Positions 14,542-25,782 of a stretch of 64,000 nt of DNA are shown piece after piece. The DNA lies in NCBI GenBank assembly GCA_028554795.2, contig CM068838.1, positions 132,681,768-132,745,767 on the forward strand, read 5' to 3'. Source of the DNA: Sinohyriopsis cumingii (Eukaryota; Mollusca; Bivalvia; Unionida; Unionidae). The position numbers and the translations under genes were made by a program. Below the pieces are notes generated by a model. The model was not told where the DNA came from, ran no database searches, and saw only the letters and a list, made by a program, of their open reading frames with translations. The number at the start of each line of letters is the position of its first letter. Position 1 is the first letter of the stretch.

Positions 14542-14816
14542 TGAAAACTGCAAGATTCATGCTAAGTTTTTTTCAAAAATATGGAATGAAATGTTCCTAG
14601 GGTGCATTCAGATGCATTCCTATGTACAAGATTAGGGCTAACAAAGATTTTAACCCCTGCATTTTACACTGCCTGCCCATCATTTAACTCTATCAACAAT
14701 TACCAATGACCAAATGTAACCAACACTTTTTCCCCATATTAACCTGTTTACTAGACTAACTTGAATTTTCAAGTTTGTGAAGGTACTTGTGTTTTTAAAA
14801 ATCTTTCTTTTTGCAG

Positions 14817-15023
14817 ATCTTGGACCAGTCCAGAATGAGAGAAATAAATGTTCAGACCAGTTCTGTAACAAAAACCAAGAACCAGATTGTAAATGTGGAT
14901 CTTGATTATCATATGATGCCAACATCAATGCTTATTGTGTATGTGGAAGTATCAAATACAAATTCAAGTGAACTTCTTGCAGCCAGTCTCTCTTTTGATG
15001 TCTCCTGGGACTTTATGAATCAA
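14817..15023 (+). CDS. TEP exon 2 of window (MG domain, bait-region side)
   Basis: The acceptor is ctttttgcag and the donor is gtaagt at 15024. The exon is 207 bp, phase 0 to 0, 69 codons. The translation starts ILDQSRM and carries the family pattern of a hydrophobic strand followed by M-x-PTSMLIVYVEV (equivalent to the M-x-P-x-A-x-L-x-V-Y-Y block of TEPs), then SLSFDVSWDFMNQ. It reads directly into the next exon (VSLSTDV). Confidence 0.88.
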
Positions 15024-17567
15024 GTAAGTAATTATAGATGATAAAAATATATTCAACATATGCAACAAATGGGGCACTAACCTGCTTCTGTGGCTCTGAC
15101 ATCATGACAATTTATCTTAGACCATATATAAGGCATTAGCAAAAATTTAAGGAAGTACTAATATTTTCAATGATGTAAAGTAATGAAGATTTTGGCTGTG
15201 GATTTGACTCTTCCCCTTCTAAGATCAGAATCAGTTTTGTCACAATTATGCACAGACTCGTCAAGTTTTTCAAAACAAGGAGGATAAGTTTAAAATTGCC
15301 AATAGTGGGGCAGTTGAAATCTTGTTAAACGATTTTTTTTTTTAAAGATAGGGAGATACACTCTACTTTGACATCTGTGTGCAAATGTTATGATGAAAGA
15401 TATTACAAGCCAATCCCAAGCAACCTTCATTAGAAATATACCAAATAGTAATAGATAAATGCACAATGAAACTGCCTTGTATTTGCTTAGCAGAAAGGAA
15501 AAATGATTTTGTCTGTAAAGGAGTTCATGCATAAGATTTCATCCATGTTGGTATTAGCAAAGAGTTTTGGTGTAAGAATTTAGTTTTTTGTATTGGCATT
15601 ATATCAAACAATGATGTTTCATACCTCAATTTCTAATAAGAAATACAAATGTTCAGCATAGTGATCAACTTTTCATTTTTAATAACCATATTCAACTAAA
15701 AGTTATTTGGTTATTTTGTCACTGACACTTTTAATTTATCTTGCCAAGTACAGTATAATTTATCTTGCCAAGTACAGTATAATTTATCTTGCAAAGTACA
15801 GTATAATTTATCTTGTCAAGTACAGTATAATTTAGTTTGCCAAGTACAGTATAATTTATCTTGCCAAGTACAGTATTAATGTCAACTAATAATAAATATG
15901 TAGCAGATGGGTAATAATAAAACAAGAACAGCGCCAAAGTCTTTTATTTTTTATTAACAAGACATAAAGCTTTTAAATTTTCTTTTCTTAATTTTAATGA
16001 ATCCTCTACCAGTACTACTACATCAGTGTATAGTCACACTTGTTGGTACATTTTTTTGGGATATTTCAGCAATAGTACAGATATCAGTGCATATATCATT
16101 AAAGAAAGTATTGCATCGTTGATGCATATCGATGATTCATTGCAACTCTAATATTCTGGTACCGTAATATCTTTTTTGGACTTACCGGTAGTGATGTATG
16201 ACTGTGGCAAATGTGGCGGTAACTGACTTGACTCAAGTGTTATAATTAAAAAATTCACGGTGTACAGTACAGCTAATTGCATTAATGAGTAAATGAAGAA
16301 TTGTTTTATTTGTTTTGTTATACAATGAAAATACATAGACTACCTCCCCTGCCGTCAACCCCTGTCATTATTGTAGACTTGTAATAATTTTCAGTAGTTT
16401 ATAAACTTTCTGGACACAATGTACATTATTTTATGCTAACAGTAAAAAGTTCTAGCTGTAAGTTCATCAACTTAGGGATGTTTTAGGCATTCTCAAAACA
16501 GATGATTGATACTAATTTGATTAGTCTAATTACATGTACAGCCAAACTTTTTTATCTTTGTACTGACTGAGATGGCTAGTGACCAGCAGGTAACCAAATC
16601 TGAGGGTTTTTACTGCTCCAAGAGATCGCTGTATTCTTGCCACTCTAACCAATGTCTGGTGGTTATAGCTAGTGTAGAGGATGGCCAACATCAATTTACT
16701 TTCAATGCATTAAGACCCAGATTGTTCCTATGTAGAGGCAATACAATTTTCAGCACTGGGGCTAACTTCTGTGTACCATTACTATTGTTTGACCTTGCAT
16801 GTAAATATGCATAAAACAAGATTTCACTCATATTAACAGAGATAACTGACTTATTAACAGAGATAACTCAATGGGAAACGTATGTCTAACACTACTTGTC
16901 TTTTATTCACACTTTTATCCAATGGTATTATATTCAGTCGAAAAGAAAAATGAATATCAGAACTCAAAATAGTATTCTAAATTGCAATCAAGGATATGTT
17001 GCAACTTTGTTGAGTGAGCCCGCTTCCAATGGGCATGGAATGTTCTGGGCATATATTAATTTTCCAGACATCATATTCAAGAAAAATGATAATTTTCATT
17101 TGTACATTTGGATAGAGAGAAAAGCTGTTGTATTTTAACATCAGAAACATGGATAAATGATGGCGGTAATGTAATTATTGTAATTAGCTGTATTCTGAGC
17201 ATTGCTGGTCGTTTTCATTTGGTTAAGCATTGGTGAATGAGTGAAATGACCAATTGATCAATTACATTTACATGATTGATATTGATAAAAATTCATTTCA
17301 TTTCCGTTTCACCTGCTGCGGACTTAAGCTTACTTGATAAATGCTTCTTGTTTTGGCAAGACATCATATACCACAAATTCATCAATTATTAATCAATCAT
17401 TGATCAAGTAGCAGATATTGATAGAAAATTATGACATTTTACCTGATTCCATTAAACACTGTTTTTTAATGAGTTACTGTTTTAATCCCTATATATATTG
17501 TTTTTTTGAGTATCGCTTTATCACAAGCAATCCTGTAATTTAGTGATGTCTGTTGTGTATTTTTTAG
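15024..17567 (+). other. Intron between TEP exons 2 and 3 (2.5 kb)
   Basis: Apart from the 24-bp array at 15733-15876 nothing recognisable is present. Confidence 0.7.
15733..15876. repeat. 24-bp tandem repeat, 6 copies
   Basis: Six exact-length units of aatttatcttgccaagtaca followed by gtat, with three or four substitutions in total. Such uniformity suggests recent amplification. Confidence 0.95.
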
Positions 17568-17717
17568 GTGAGCCTCTCAACTGATGTTAATGAAATAAGG
17601 CCTGGAAAAAATGTTTTGGTGACAGTAAGGGCTGCTCCTTACTCTTACGTGGGTATTGTTGGAGTGGATGTGAGCACACTTCTTCTGGCAAAAGCTAATG
17701 ACATCACGGAGCAAATG
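17568..17717 (+). CDS. TEP exon 3 of window (GVD...LLLAKANDIT block)
   Basis: The acceptor is ttttttag and the donor is gtaaga at 17718; 150 bp, phase 0 to 0, 50 codons. It encodes VSLSTDVNEIRPGKNV followed by SYVGIVGVDVSTLLLAKAND. The pattern P-G-x-x-V then S-x-V-G-x-x-x-V-D-x-S-x-L-L-L is one of the most conserved stretches of A2M/TEP/C3 proteins, which makes this one of the safest exons. Confidence 0.93.
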
Positions 17718-17887
17718 GTAAGACATGCAATATTTTCCTGATATTCAAGTGGTTCTTTTAATTGCCAGTACATAAGGAGATATCGGTATCATTTTTCTGT
17801 CAATGGCAGCAAATCTAGGTAGCAACAGCAACAATTATAAGGTAGTGTTTAAGTTTCTCAAAGTTACAGACCCTCCATTTACATTGC

Positions 17888-18002
17888 TTTTTTTGTTGTT
17901 GTTGTAGGGTTTAACGCCATTTTTCAGCACACGATAGGCTATACATGGTGGCAAGTATTAATGGTGGAGGAAGAACCAGGGAAATCCCCGGAAAGAACCA
18001 CT
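17888..18002 (-). mobile_element. SINE-A, 5'-truncated copy with 19-bp target duplication
   Basis: Reading minus, only the last 110 or so bases of SINE-A are present. It is flanked by a perfect 19-base direct repeat, gaccctccatttacattgc, at 17869-17887 and 18003-18021. This is a target-site duplication and shows truncated reverse transcription into the TEP intron. Confidence 0.92.
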
Positions 18003-18947
18003 GACCCTCCATTTACATTGCCTAATTCAGCTAAATCTTTAGTAAATTATTACTTTGTATGTCAGAAGTTTGTCCACTGATACACTAGAAGTACCTGTCT
18101 TAACTATGTAAGCAGAAAAGCTAAACTTACACATCAAAATACAATCTTTCACCATGCTCCTGATAACATTTTTTGTGGTCATCATATCGTCTTGAAATCC
18201 AGGACAAGAGGTACCTGCAAGTAGTTAGTCTGGCTGCAAAACTGTAAAAAGCATTCTCAGATTCAGATTAAGCTAAAACTGTTGATGTCCTATTCAGCAA
18301 AAATCAAACTAGATATAAGAATTTGCATGCGAGTCCAAATTTGGGTGCAAAAATGTTTTTATAGTCTTGAAGTTCAAGGTTTCAGGGTGTATAGCAACTG
18401 ATAGTACAGTATATTTGGATATTTAGGGACTTCGTGCATTACATACCAGTCTAGTTATCAACTTGGCATAATCGCTGGCTTAGTCTGATGCCCATTTTCT
18501 TCTAGGTTGATCCAATAGTCAAATATTGAATGTCTTGATGAAACTCACAGCACCAGTCTTGAGCATACATGTGACAAAACAAGGATATTAAATCAGTAGA
18601 TTTCAAAATTTTGATTAGTAGATTGGCTTCTAAACCTGTAAAAAACTATTATGTGTTTTAAGGGGACTGAAAACAAATGAGTGCATTTTTTGCCATAATA
18701 TGCATTCTCAATTATGACAGTAAACTTGTGACTCCTACACACAATTTAAACTTTCATTTGCAGGGTAGGGGGATGGGTATGCTGGAGTGAACATTTCTTT
18801 GCAGTCTCGGAGTCTGACATAACTGTAACTAGTTTGGTAAATGTTCTGCAGTGAGGAATAGTACATTGTGTTCTGCCATAAAATTTGCAAATAAACTTTC
18901 TGATGTTTGGCCATCAGTGTTGATGAGGACCATTCAATGTCATCAAT

Positions 18948-20030
18948 TCACTGGGGGTAGGTCCTAAGATAGCTGATCAGTCCAATCCAGGCCTGGAAGT
19001 GTCTGTTGCAGTTGGGGCATGGATTTACAGACTGCTGACTCCTTTCTGAAGCCACACTGACCTTCTGGCAGTAGGCCATGATCAAGGTGCTCTTTGAGTC
19101 TTTTCAGCGATAGCCCGGCAAGGACCTTGCCTGTGATGCAGAGTAGAGAGATTCCTCAGTGGTTGTTGCAGGATTGGTGATTGCCTTTGCATTTGCAATT
19201 GTGGATGATGGATACATTTTTGAATTCATGGAGTATGCATTCTGCTTCCACATCCCACAGAACATCTCTGTTTGTCTTTCCACTAGCTTAGGCCCACCAG
19301 ACTTGTAGATCTCAGTTGGGATGGAGTCTGCTCCTGGAGCTTTCCCACTAAACAGGAGCTCAATGGCCTTATGAGTTTCCAGCACTGTTGTAGGGTCAGC
19401 CATTCCACCTGGGGTAGATGGTTGATCGCTTCATCGTTGATAAAAGATTGTCTGTCGAGGACACTGTTAAAGTGTTCCACCCAGCGATCCAGTATATTCT
19501 CCCTCTTGGTTATGAGAGTGCTGCCATCGGAGCTCAAGAGTGGGGCTGTTCCTGATGTTACTGGGCCATAAACATCACGAAGAGCACTATAGAAATTCTT
19601 CATGTCGTGTCTGTCGGCAAAGGACTGAATATCATCAGCTTTTTGGCTCAGGCATGTGTCATGCATCTTGCTCAGTTTCTTCTGCACAGCTTGGCGGACT
19701 CTGCCAAAGGCATCTTTCTTTGCAGCGGACTTGGGGTCAATGTTGTATGCACGATGGAGACGATACTTCTCCACTAGCAGGGACTGTATTTCTTCACAGT
19801 TCTTCTCTATATCGTTAGTATTAGAGTCTGTGGTTTTTAGCTGGCTTGTCAGCTTCAGACAGAGCTTGCTCAGTGCTGCAGACTTTCAGCCTGGAGATGT
19901 TGAGTCGCTTTGGGACTTTCATTTCCTTTGAACATCTGGGAGGTTGAATTCTAAGGTTCATCTTGGAAATCAGTAGCACCTTTTCCAGCCCCTTCCTCAG
20001 GCTACGGAGGTAAGCAACGCTATCCTGAAG
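18948..20030 (-). mobile_element. Non-LTR retrotransposon (LINE) relic with internal deletion
   Basis: Reading minus from about 20030, diverged frames carry the end of an endonuclease-linker region (ISKMNLRIQPPR, VPKRLNISRLKV), then VEKYRLHRAYN, ADRHDMKNFYSALRDVYGP, TAPLLSSDGSTLI and the reverse transcriptase start LLFSGKAPGADSIPTEIYKS. Further on come GISLLCITGKVLA and GLLPEGQCGFRKE. The sequence then jumps to a zinc-finger-like C-terminus, CPNCNRHFQAWIGLISYL, ending in TGA at 18948-18950. The YADD catalytic part is missing. This pattern is known from animal endonuclease-RT LINEs often mis-annotated as craniofacial development protein 2-like. Frameshifts make it non-functional. Confidence 0.88.
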
Positions 20031-20934
20031 AGGTCTGCTTAGTCGCTCAGATGTCTGCCGACATCCATTTCTGCTTCAGGTCAATGGAAGATGACCCTAT
20101 GACCTGAGTCGCCTGCATGCAGGTCCACCACTACAGCTACCAATGCATCCACACCTGCCGCATTGCAGCTCACCCATTGCCACAGGACTTGGGCATGGGT
20201 GATGACATAAATGACTTGCACATGAGTTGGATTAATGTGAGGGAGAGTTGCGCTGCACCAGCCTCACTGTCTCGTCCTGGTCCATCTTTGTCCAGTTGCA
20301 AGACATAGTCAAGACGGCTGGAATGGAGACTGGATGACCAAGGCATGCTACGTGTCTTGCCGTGCTCTTGGCGCTCCACATTGCTTTGTTGGTTCCGCCT
20401 TCCTGCCTGTTGACTAGCTGGCAGTTTCTCCACGAAGTCTGCCAGGTCCAGTCTTTACATGCAAAGGGTGACAATCCCTAACTCACTGAGGGTTTGAGAC
20501 CCATTAATTACCCTCAATCTGGTTTAGCTGGCCAGTCAAAGCTGTTGCCCTTGGTATGGCCACTGCGCATGCTATATCTTCTTGGAGACACAGGTGAAAG
20601 CAGAGACCAAAGGTGGACTAGCTACCCCCAAGGAAGTACGACTGCTACCACCAACAGAGGTACTACCCCTCCATGAGCACTCCATGCATCATAAACTCAC
20701 TATGAGAGTCACTGTTTTCATTTTTGAATCTGTCTTAAGCAAGGTCAAAATAGGTGTTTGTTACAGAAGAATCATTGCTCCTATGGGATGATGTCTGCTG
20801 ATATAAGTTCTTTCTCCATAATACTGTCTTAAGGTCCACCTTGCATGAACATAATCCCAACTCATTGTGCAACCACCAACTCTTTTGATGCAAACCTTTG
20901 TTCTATCTAAGGTTGAAGTAGGTTATAGCCAACA

Positions 20935-21246
20935 ATCTATATCTAGTGGTTAGAGCATCCGCCCCAGATGTGGGAGGTTGTGGGTTCGAACCCTGGCCAA
21001 GTCATACCAAAGACTTATAAAAATGGTACTAACAGCTGCCTTGCTAGGCTCTCAGCATTATGTGGTTAGTGTTAGGACTGGATGGCCTGGAGTCAGGATA
21101 ATGTGATTGGGTGGGACATCATGCTACATGTCTGTGGCATGATGCCCCAGTGTTAGACATCACTTTAAACAGCCACACTGCAAACATCGTAGCGATATGA
21201 CTGGAAAATTGTTAAAGCTGCGTTAAAAATCTAAATCACACACATG
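20935..21246 (+). mobile_element. SINE-B, tRNA-derived SINE
   Basis: The head carries box A-like tagtggttagagcatc and box B gggttcgaacc. The body includes taacagctgccttgctaggc, gtgattgggtgggacatcat, gcatgatgccccagtg and gcgatatgactggaaaattg, ending in an aaatcacacac tail. It shares no body with SINE-A. Other copies are at 37610-37927 (minus) and a 3' fragment near 32.4 kb. Confidence 0.82.
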
Positions 21247-21398
21247 CACACACTTGGGCCACATCTGTACTTTCTTAAACTCAATGAACTCGTTCATGAT
21301 GTCCATTTTAAAAACAGTAATATCTTGCCTCTTGCTATTGCATAGCTGATACTTTTGCAAGAGGAAAATACCTGACCACATGACAAAAAACCCAGGTA

Positions 21399-21422
21399 CA
21401 CCGCTCCCTCGATAACTCGCGC
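21399..21422 (+). repeat. Transposon copy 1, left terminal inverted repeat
   Basis: 24 bases identical in inverted orientation to 24599-24622. Just inside lies an inverted, imperfect version of the same motif (gcgcaagttaccgaggga, about 21463-21480), so this end can fold on itself. Confidence 0.95.
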
Positions 21423-21899
21423 ACAACGGGGTCCAAAAACATCGACCGCACTATAAGCGAGGGCGCAAGTTACCGAGGGACCTATAAAAAAAACTAATAA
21501 AGAGATGGAGATCGACAGAGAGAGGCGAAAGGGGGGGGGGGTTTCATTGTTAAATACTCATTTTATAATCGCGCTGAAAATAACTGAATAAATATTTCTT
21601 TATAAAGGTGTTGTTCGGTTTTCTTTATAAATTACCTTTAATTTCAGGATAAACTATCTTGAAAAGATCGTAAAAACAAACAGTATTCCACGAGGTATCA
21701 GTACTCTTAACATGTGTATCGCTAAACCATTGTGTATTACGTCACTGCTTTTTGTGTTGATTTGGATACATTCTAGTTTTATTGTTTGTTCAAAATGAAT
21801 CGAGTTTTCTTTTATCAAAAAAGATAACATTTATATCGAAAAACGACAACGTCGAAACTTGTGTTGCTCCAAAAAAATGTTCTGCTATCAGTAGATAGA

Positions 21900-22014
21900 T
21901 AGATAGATAGATATAGATAGATAGATTTAGATAGATAGAGTAAAATGTAAAAAAATAAATTCACAAAGGTAAACCTTTACCAACCATGAATTTAATGGGT
22001 CTAAACGTCAGACA

Positions 22015-22045
<31 letters not shown>
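21900..22045. repeat. ATAG and poly-A simple repeats inside transposon copy 1
   Basis: A short agat-repeat tract (about 21900-21950) and an A run of 28 (22018-22045) lie in the 3' untranslated part of the element. The A run differs in length from copy 2. Confidence 0.9.
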
Positions 22046-22048
<3 letters not shown>

Positions 22049-22115
22049 AAATACAAATACGTGAGTGAGAATACGACAATATTTACAGTTTTTGACACAG
22101 TTAACAAATATAAAT

Positions 22116-23777
22116 TCACAGTTTGAGAAAATCTGTTAATTTTTTTTGTGTTGTCAGTTGATTTCTCTGCCGCCGAGCAAAATCTCGTAGGTTTCTCAAC
22201 TGAATTATCTTCACAGAGTCAACATTTTGGGTCTCCAGCCACCGGATGGCAACATTAAAAGATTCTATCGCTTCCTGTGCAGAGGGGGGAGGTGGAGCAA
22301 CATCTGAATCGGCTTCACTCTCGACACTAGGGGTGCTCCAATTGGAATCGTCTTCCAATGCGACTCTGTTTGTTACAGAATGTACAATCTGTTCTTCTGT
22401 CATGTACTCAGCTGTGGGACAGTCATTGTCAGCACATAACCACCCCTCCACATCGTCGCGATTAATATCCATCTGAGCACCATGGGTCTGTATAAATTTC
22501 TCCCAAACAGCCTCTGCCTGAACGACATCCGTTTCGCTGAAACCTTCAAAGTCGCTCTCGTCATCACTGTCTTGGTCAGTGTCTTGCTTTATGTCAAAGG
22601 CAGCTCCAAGACCCTTCATCCAGCACCCCTCTATTATCTTAGGTGTGATCAATCTCCATGCTTGACCACCCATGAAAACAGTCTCCTTCAAACTCACACT
22701 CTTGAGAAAGGTTGTAACACCTTCTCCACTGTCCAGCATGGACTGTATTAACAGCCGACGGTAATTTTGTTTAAAAGTGCTTATAATTCCCTGGTCTAGT
22801 GGCTGGATTAATGATGTTGTGTTTTTAGGGAGATATTCCACCCGGATCTTTCCGTCGCTTGTTTGTAGTGAATCAGCAGGGGGGTGTGCTGGGCAATTGT
22901 CTAATAGCAGTAGAGCTTTCTCCTCTAAGCCCCTGGATCGCAGGTGGTTTCTGACGGCAGGGACAAACATCTTAGAAAACCACTCCGTAAATATTGTTGC
23001 AGTCATCCATGCATTTCCACTATTTCTATACACAAATGGAAGGCTGTCCATATTCATGTGATGAAAACAACGGGGAGACTTGTATTTGCCAACACATAAT
23101 GGTTTCATTTTATGTGTGCCAGTTTTGTTAACACAAAATAAAAGTGTTACTCTCTCTTTGTTCAGCTTGAAACCCTCCTTTTTGTGTATATCATCTCTGG
23201 TAGCTAGAGTTTTGTCTGGCATCATCCGATAGCATAGACCAGCCTCATCACAATTATAAACTTGGTCGTCTGTGTATCCATCACGGGTCAGTATGTCTCG
23301 GAGTTGGTTGGGATAACTAGATGCGGCCGCCTGATTTGCTGAGCGTATCTCTCCCGACAAAGAATTTTGTTTTATTCCATGTCGGCGCTGGAATCTCCAA
23401 AGCCATCCATGGCTTGCCATGAAATCTGAATCATTATCCATAGTTTTGGCCATTTTCTCTGCCTGGGCCTTGAGAATTGTTCCCGAAATCGGAACACCTT
23501 GTTCACGTTGCTGTGTGAACCAGGTGTACACAGCATCATCTAATTCTGTGTCGTTTGCAGTGCGTGCCCGTTTCCGTTTAAATCCATCATCAGAATCAAC
23601 TTCATGCAAATAATCCCGAAATTTCTGCTCATCCTTGAGCCAACCTCTGAGTGTCGACTCGGCAAGTTTAAGTTCACTACAAACTTTTGATCTTGATTCA
23701 CCATTACGAACTCTCTCTATGACAGTAAGCTTTTCATACACCGAGTACGCCTTTCGCTTGATTCCCTTGCTCTCCAT
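22116..23777 (-). CDS. Tigger/pogo-like transposase, copy 1 (553 aa)
   Basis: A DDE-superfamily transposase that would cut and paste its own element at TA sites. Residues about 7-53 form a CENP-B N-terminal/psq-type helix-turn-helix (KLTVIERVRNGESRSKVCSE). Residues about 78-140 form a CENP-B/Tc5-type second DNA-binding domain ending FMASHGWLWRFQRRHGI. The DDE domain follows with Asp177 (YNCDEAGL), Asp293 (LLLLDNCPAHP) and Asp328 (IQPLDQG), 34 residues between the last two, as in the pogo/Tigger group. An acidic linker (DTDQDSDDESDFEGF, about 399-413) precedes a C-terminal QKKLTDFL motif resembling a PCNA-binding box. The ATG at 23777 is chosen; an in-frame GTG two codons earlier is unlikely in an animal gene. 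No stops or frameshifts. Confidence 0.95.
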   Translation of the reverse strand: MESKGIKRKAYSVYEKLTVIERVRNGESRSKVCSELKLAESTLRGWLKDEQKFRDYLHEVDSDDGFKRKRARTANDTELDDAVYTWFTQQREQGVPISGTILKAQAEKMAKTMDNDSDFMASHGWLWRFQRRHGIKQNSLSGEIRSANQAAASSYPNQLRDILTRDGYTDDQVYNCDEAGLCYRMMPDKTLATRDDIHKKEGFKLNKERVTLLFCVNKTGTHKMKPLCVGKYKSPRCFHHMNMDSLPFVYRNSGNAWMTATIFTEWFSKMFVPAVRNHLRSRGLEEKALLLLDNCPAHPPADSLQTSDGKIRVEYLPKNTTSLIQPLDQGIISTFKQNYRRLLIQSMLDSGEGVTTFLKSVSLKETVFMGGQAWRLITPKIIEGCWMKGLGAAFDIKQDTDQDSDDESDFEGFSETDVVQAEAVWEKFIQTHGAQMDINRDDVEGWLCADNDCPTAEYMTEEQIVHSVTNRVALEDDSNWSTPSVESEADSDVAPPPPSAQEAIESFNVAIRWLETQNVDSVKIIQLRNLRDFARRQRNQLTTQKKLTDFLKL

Positions 23778-24598
23778 GATCACATTTACAAATGATTAGG
23801 ATACATTACTGATTAATATATACTTTAATGACAATAAGTACATACTATTTGAAACCATGTTCGATTGGTCCAATTAAATTGATTGATGTTGAGACACGAT
23901 ATTGACCACAAGAGTTTATGCATGTAGGATTTGCATCCCTTTGAACTTTTGTATTGTACGTCTTTTATCTGATTTGATACAAAAGACCGACTTAACGTGA
24001 TAAAACAAAGCAGGTCTATTTTAATTGATTTTTATAATGCAACAAACACTTCTCCAAGTCGTCGATCAAAACGCAGCCGGCACTTAATTAGGTTCTCACA
24101 TATGTGCTCGCGGGCATCGATGTGACGGTCAATTGACTCTTTTCATGTTTGAATAGAAGAGAACATGCAACGATTATACTGCTTACACTGCAACACAATG
24201 AAAAGATTAAAACACTAATTTTCCCTGACAAGACATATTTAATTAGTGTTCATTTCATTCAGTGTTGCCACCTGTTAGCATTTACTATAATTCATTGATG
24301 GCTGTTTCGCCATATACATATACATTATTATTATTTACAGTGAACTGAGAAAATATTTTTTCCGATAAAATCTAACAAGATATGTGATTCCTTATTAAAA
24401 CCTGAAAATTTCACGATGTTGATTCTAACTTTTCGGGCACTAACCGCCATTTTCGACGATAAAACGGGCGATATATCAAGGTTTCATTCACCAGTTCTGA
24501 TCACGATTTTCTTCATTTTTAAAAAATATACTTCTTTTTTAAAAAAAACGGGATCCACGCCGGACACCGCGTTATAAGCGGGTTCGCGAGTTATCAGG

Positions 24599-24622
24599 GC
24601 GCGAGTTATCGAGGGAGCGGTG
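24599..24622 (-). repeat. Transposon copy 1, right terminal inverted repeat
   Basis: 24 bases, the inverted partner of 21399-21422. Inside it are a direct repeat of gcgagttatc and the segment accgcgttataagcgggttc. Confidence 0.95.
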
Positions 24623-24639
24623 TAGTTTCTAAATTCATT

Positions 24640-25190
24640 ACAAACATGTCTTTCTAATATCTATGAAAGTGCAGATAAAAATGAGATAGGTCTATAGGTC
24701 TATATTTATTCATATAGTAAAGATCTCCCTTCTTTCGAGTCACCTTCACCAGTTTTAGCCTGTTTGGAAAAACACCTATGAAATACTTAGATTGAAGAAT
24801 TACATAAGTGAAGGTGCAATCAATTGTGATGAGAGTTTTAGGAATTTAGCACTTGTGTAATCTAGATATGTAGCTGTTCTGACATCAAGTTTGTCTTAAA
24901 TTCATTTGAAATTAATTCAAGATTTATTTTAGGTGTTTTGTAGCACTCTTCTTTGCCAAGTTTTGAGGAAATACGCTCATTTAATTCATCAATGGAGACT
25001 CTTTTATAAAATTGTGCCAGTTTGATATTCGAAATGAACACCATAGTGGACATTTTGAAAATCTTATTGCTACTCCTTCTTGATGGAAATCCTTTCAACA
25101 TTGTGCTTTCCTCTGAAGACTCCTTGTGTTGTCTAGTTGATGCTAAATGAAAATTGTGATTGTCTGACATGTGGCATGGCCGCAATTACA
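24640..25190 (-). mobile_element. Non-LTR retrotransposon reverse-transcriptase relic
   Basis: Reading minus, LDYTSAKFLKLSSQLIAPSL (about 24860-24795) is followed after stops and a frameshift by IGVFPNRLKLVKVTRKKGD and MNKYRPIDLS (about 24775-24680). This is the N-terminal RT pattern of jockey/CR1-like LINEs (...AKFLK..., G-x-F-P...K-V-x-x-x-x-K-K-G-D...N-Y-R-P-I). A 107-codon frame at 24862-25185 leads into it and may be the preceding linker. The relic abuts the right end of transposon copy 1. Confidence 0.8.
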
Positions 25191-25782
25191 GCAAGCTTGA
25201 AAAATCTTGATATTGCTAATCTTATAAATGGATAGTCATATCAATATGGAGTTTTGACAAAAATACTAAATATGATATCTGGTTGGTCCTGAATGGAAAT
25301 GTTGGTGATGTGACCTCTAATATGGCTGCCAAAATAAACATATTGAAAATCTTGTCAATTTCATCAAAAGTCTTGTAATGGTGTCTGGTTTGCCCTGAAT
25401 GAAAAGGGCATTAATCTTACATCTGATATGGCTGCCACAGTGGTAACTTGAAAATATTATCTCTCTAGAGTATCAGAGATGGTTTCAGCACTCACTAATT
25501 AAAACGAAGAAATGGTCTGGTCTTCAATTCCTGGAATTCTTTCGAATAGCAGCACATTAGACCCTTTGAGTGACTCTTGTTCTACATGTTGTATCCAGGT
25601 GAGTGCCTAACATAAAATAGTATCTGAACAATGAATTAGATTTCATCAAAAAGTACAACAATATATGTGACCTAATTGGTTTAGTAATCTCTTTGTATGA
25701 TGTTATACCTTGTTTGTGACAAAATTCAGATATGATTTTGGGATCTCATGATAAATTTTGTAATCAAACAATGTTTCTTTAG

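Larger units (their letters stand above)
21399..24622 (-). mobile_element. Tigger/pogo-like DNA transposon, full length, copy 1
   Basis: A 3224-bp element bounded by TA (21397-21398 and 24623-24624) with perfect 24-bp terminal inverted repeats starting CACCGCTCCCTCGATAAC. It carries one intact minus-strand transposase. TA duplication, inverted ends and a CENP-B-like plus DDE protein place it in the Tc1/mariner superfamily, Tigger/pogo group. Compared with copy 2 I see only three length differences: an A run of 28 versus 30, a G run of 11 versus 10, and a 2-base indel (near 21712). Coding parts translate identically. It lies in intron 3 of the TEP gene, antisense to it. Confidence 0.95.
17718..25782 (+). 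other. Intron between TEP exons 3 and 4 (8.1 kb)
   Basis: It holds a truncated SINE-A (17888), an internally deleted LINE (18.9-20.0 kb), a SINE-B (20.9 kb), the minus-strand Tigger-like transposon (21.4-24.6 kb) and a LINE reverse-transcriptase relic (24.6-25.2 kb). 18022-18940, 20040-20930 and 25200-25780 show nothing further that I can name. Confidence 0.7.

Noticed and set aside
20938..21010. tRNA gene
   Set aside because: Same reasoning: it is the head of SINE-B and recurs with the same body at 37.6-37.9 kb.
22246..23613. Plus-strand frames of 60-94 codons over transposon copy 1 (and their mirror in copy 2)
   Set aside because: Antisense shadows of the transposase.
22116..23783. GTG start for the transposases (555 residues)
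   Set aside because: Animal nuclear genes start at ATG; the next in-frame ATG, two codons later, is used for both copies.
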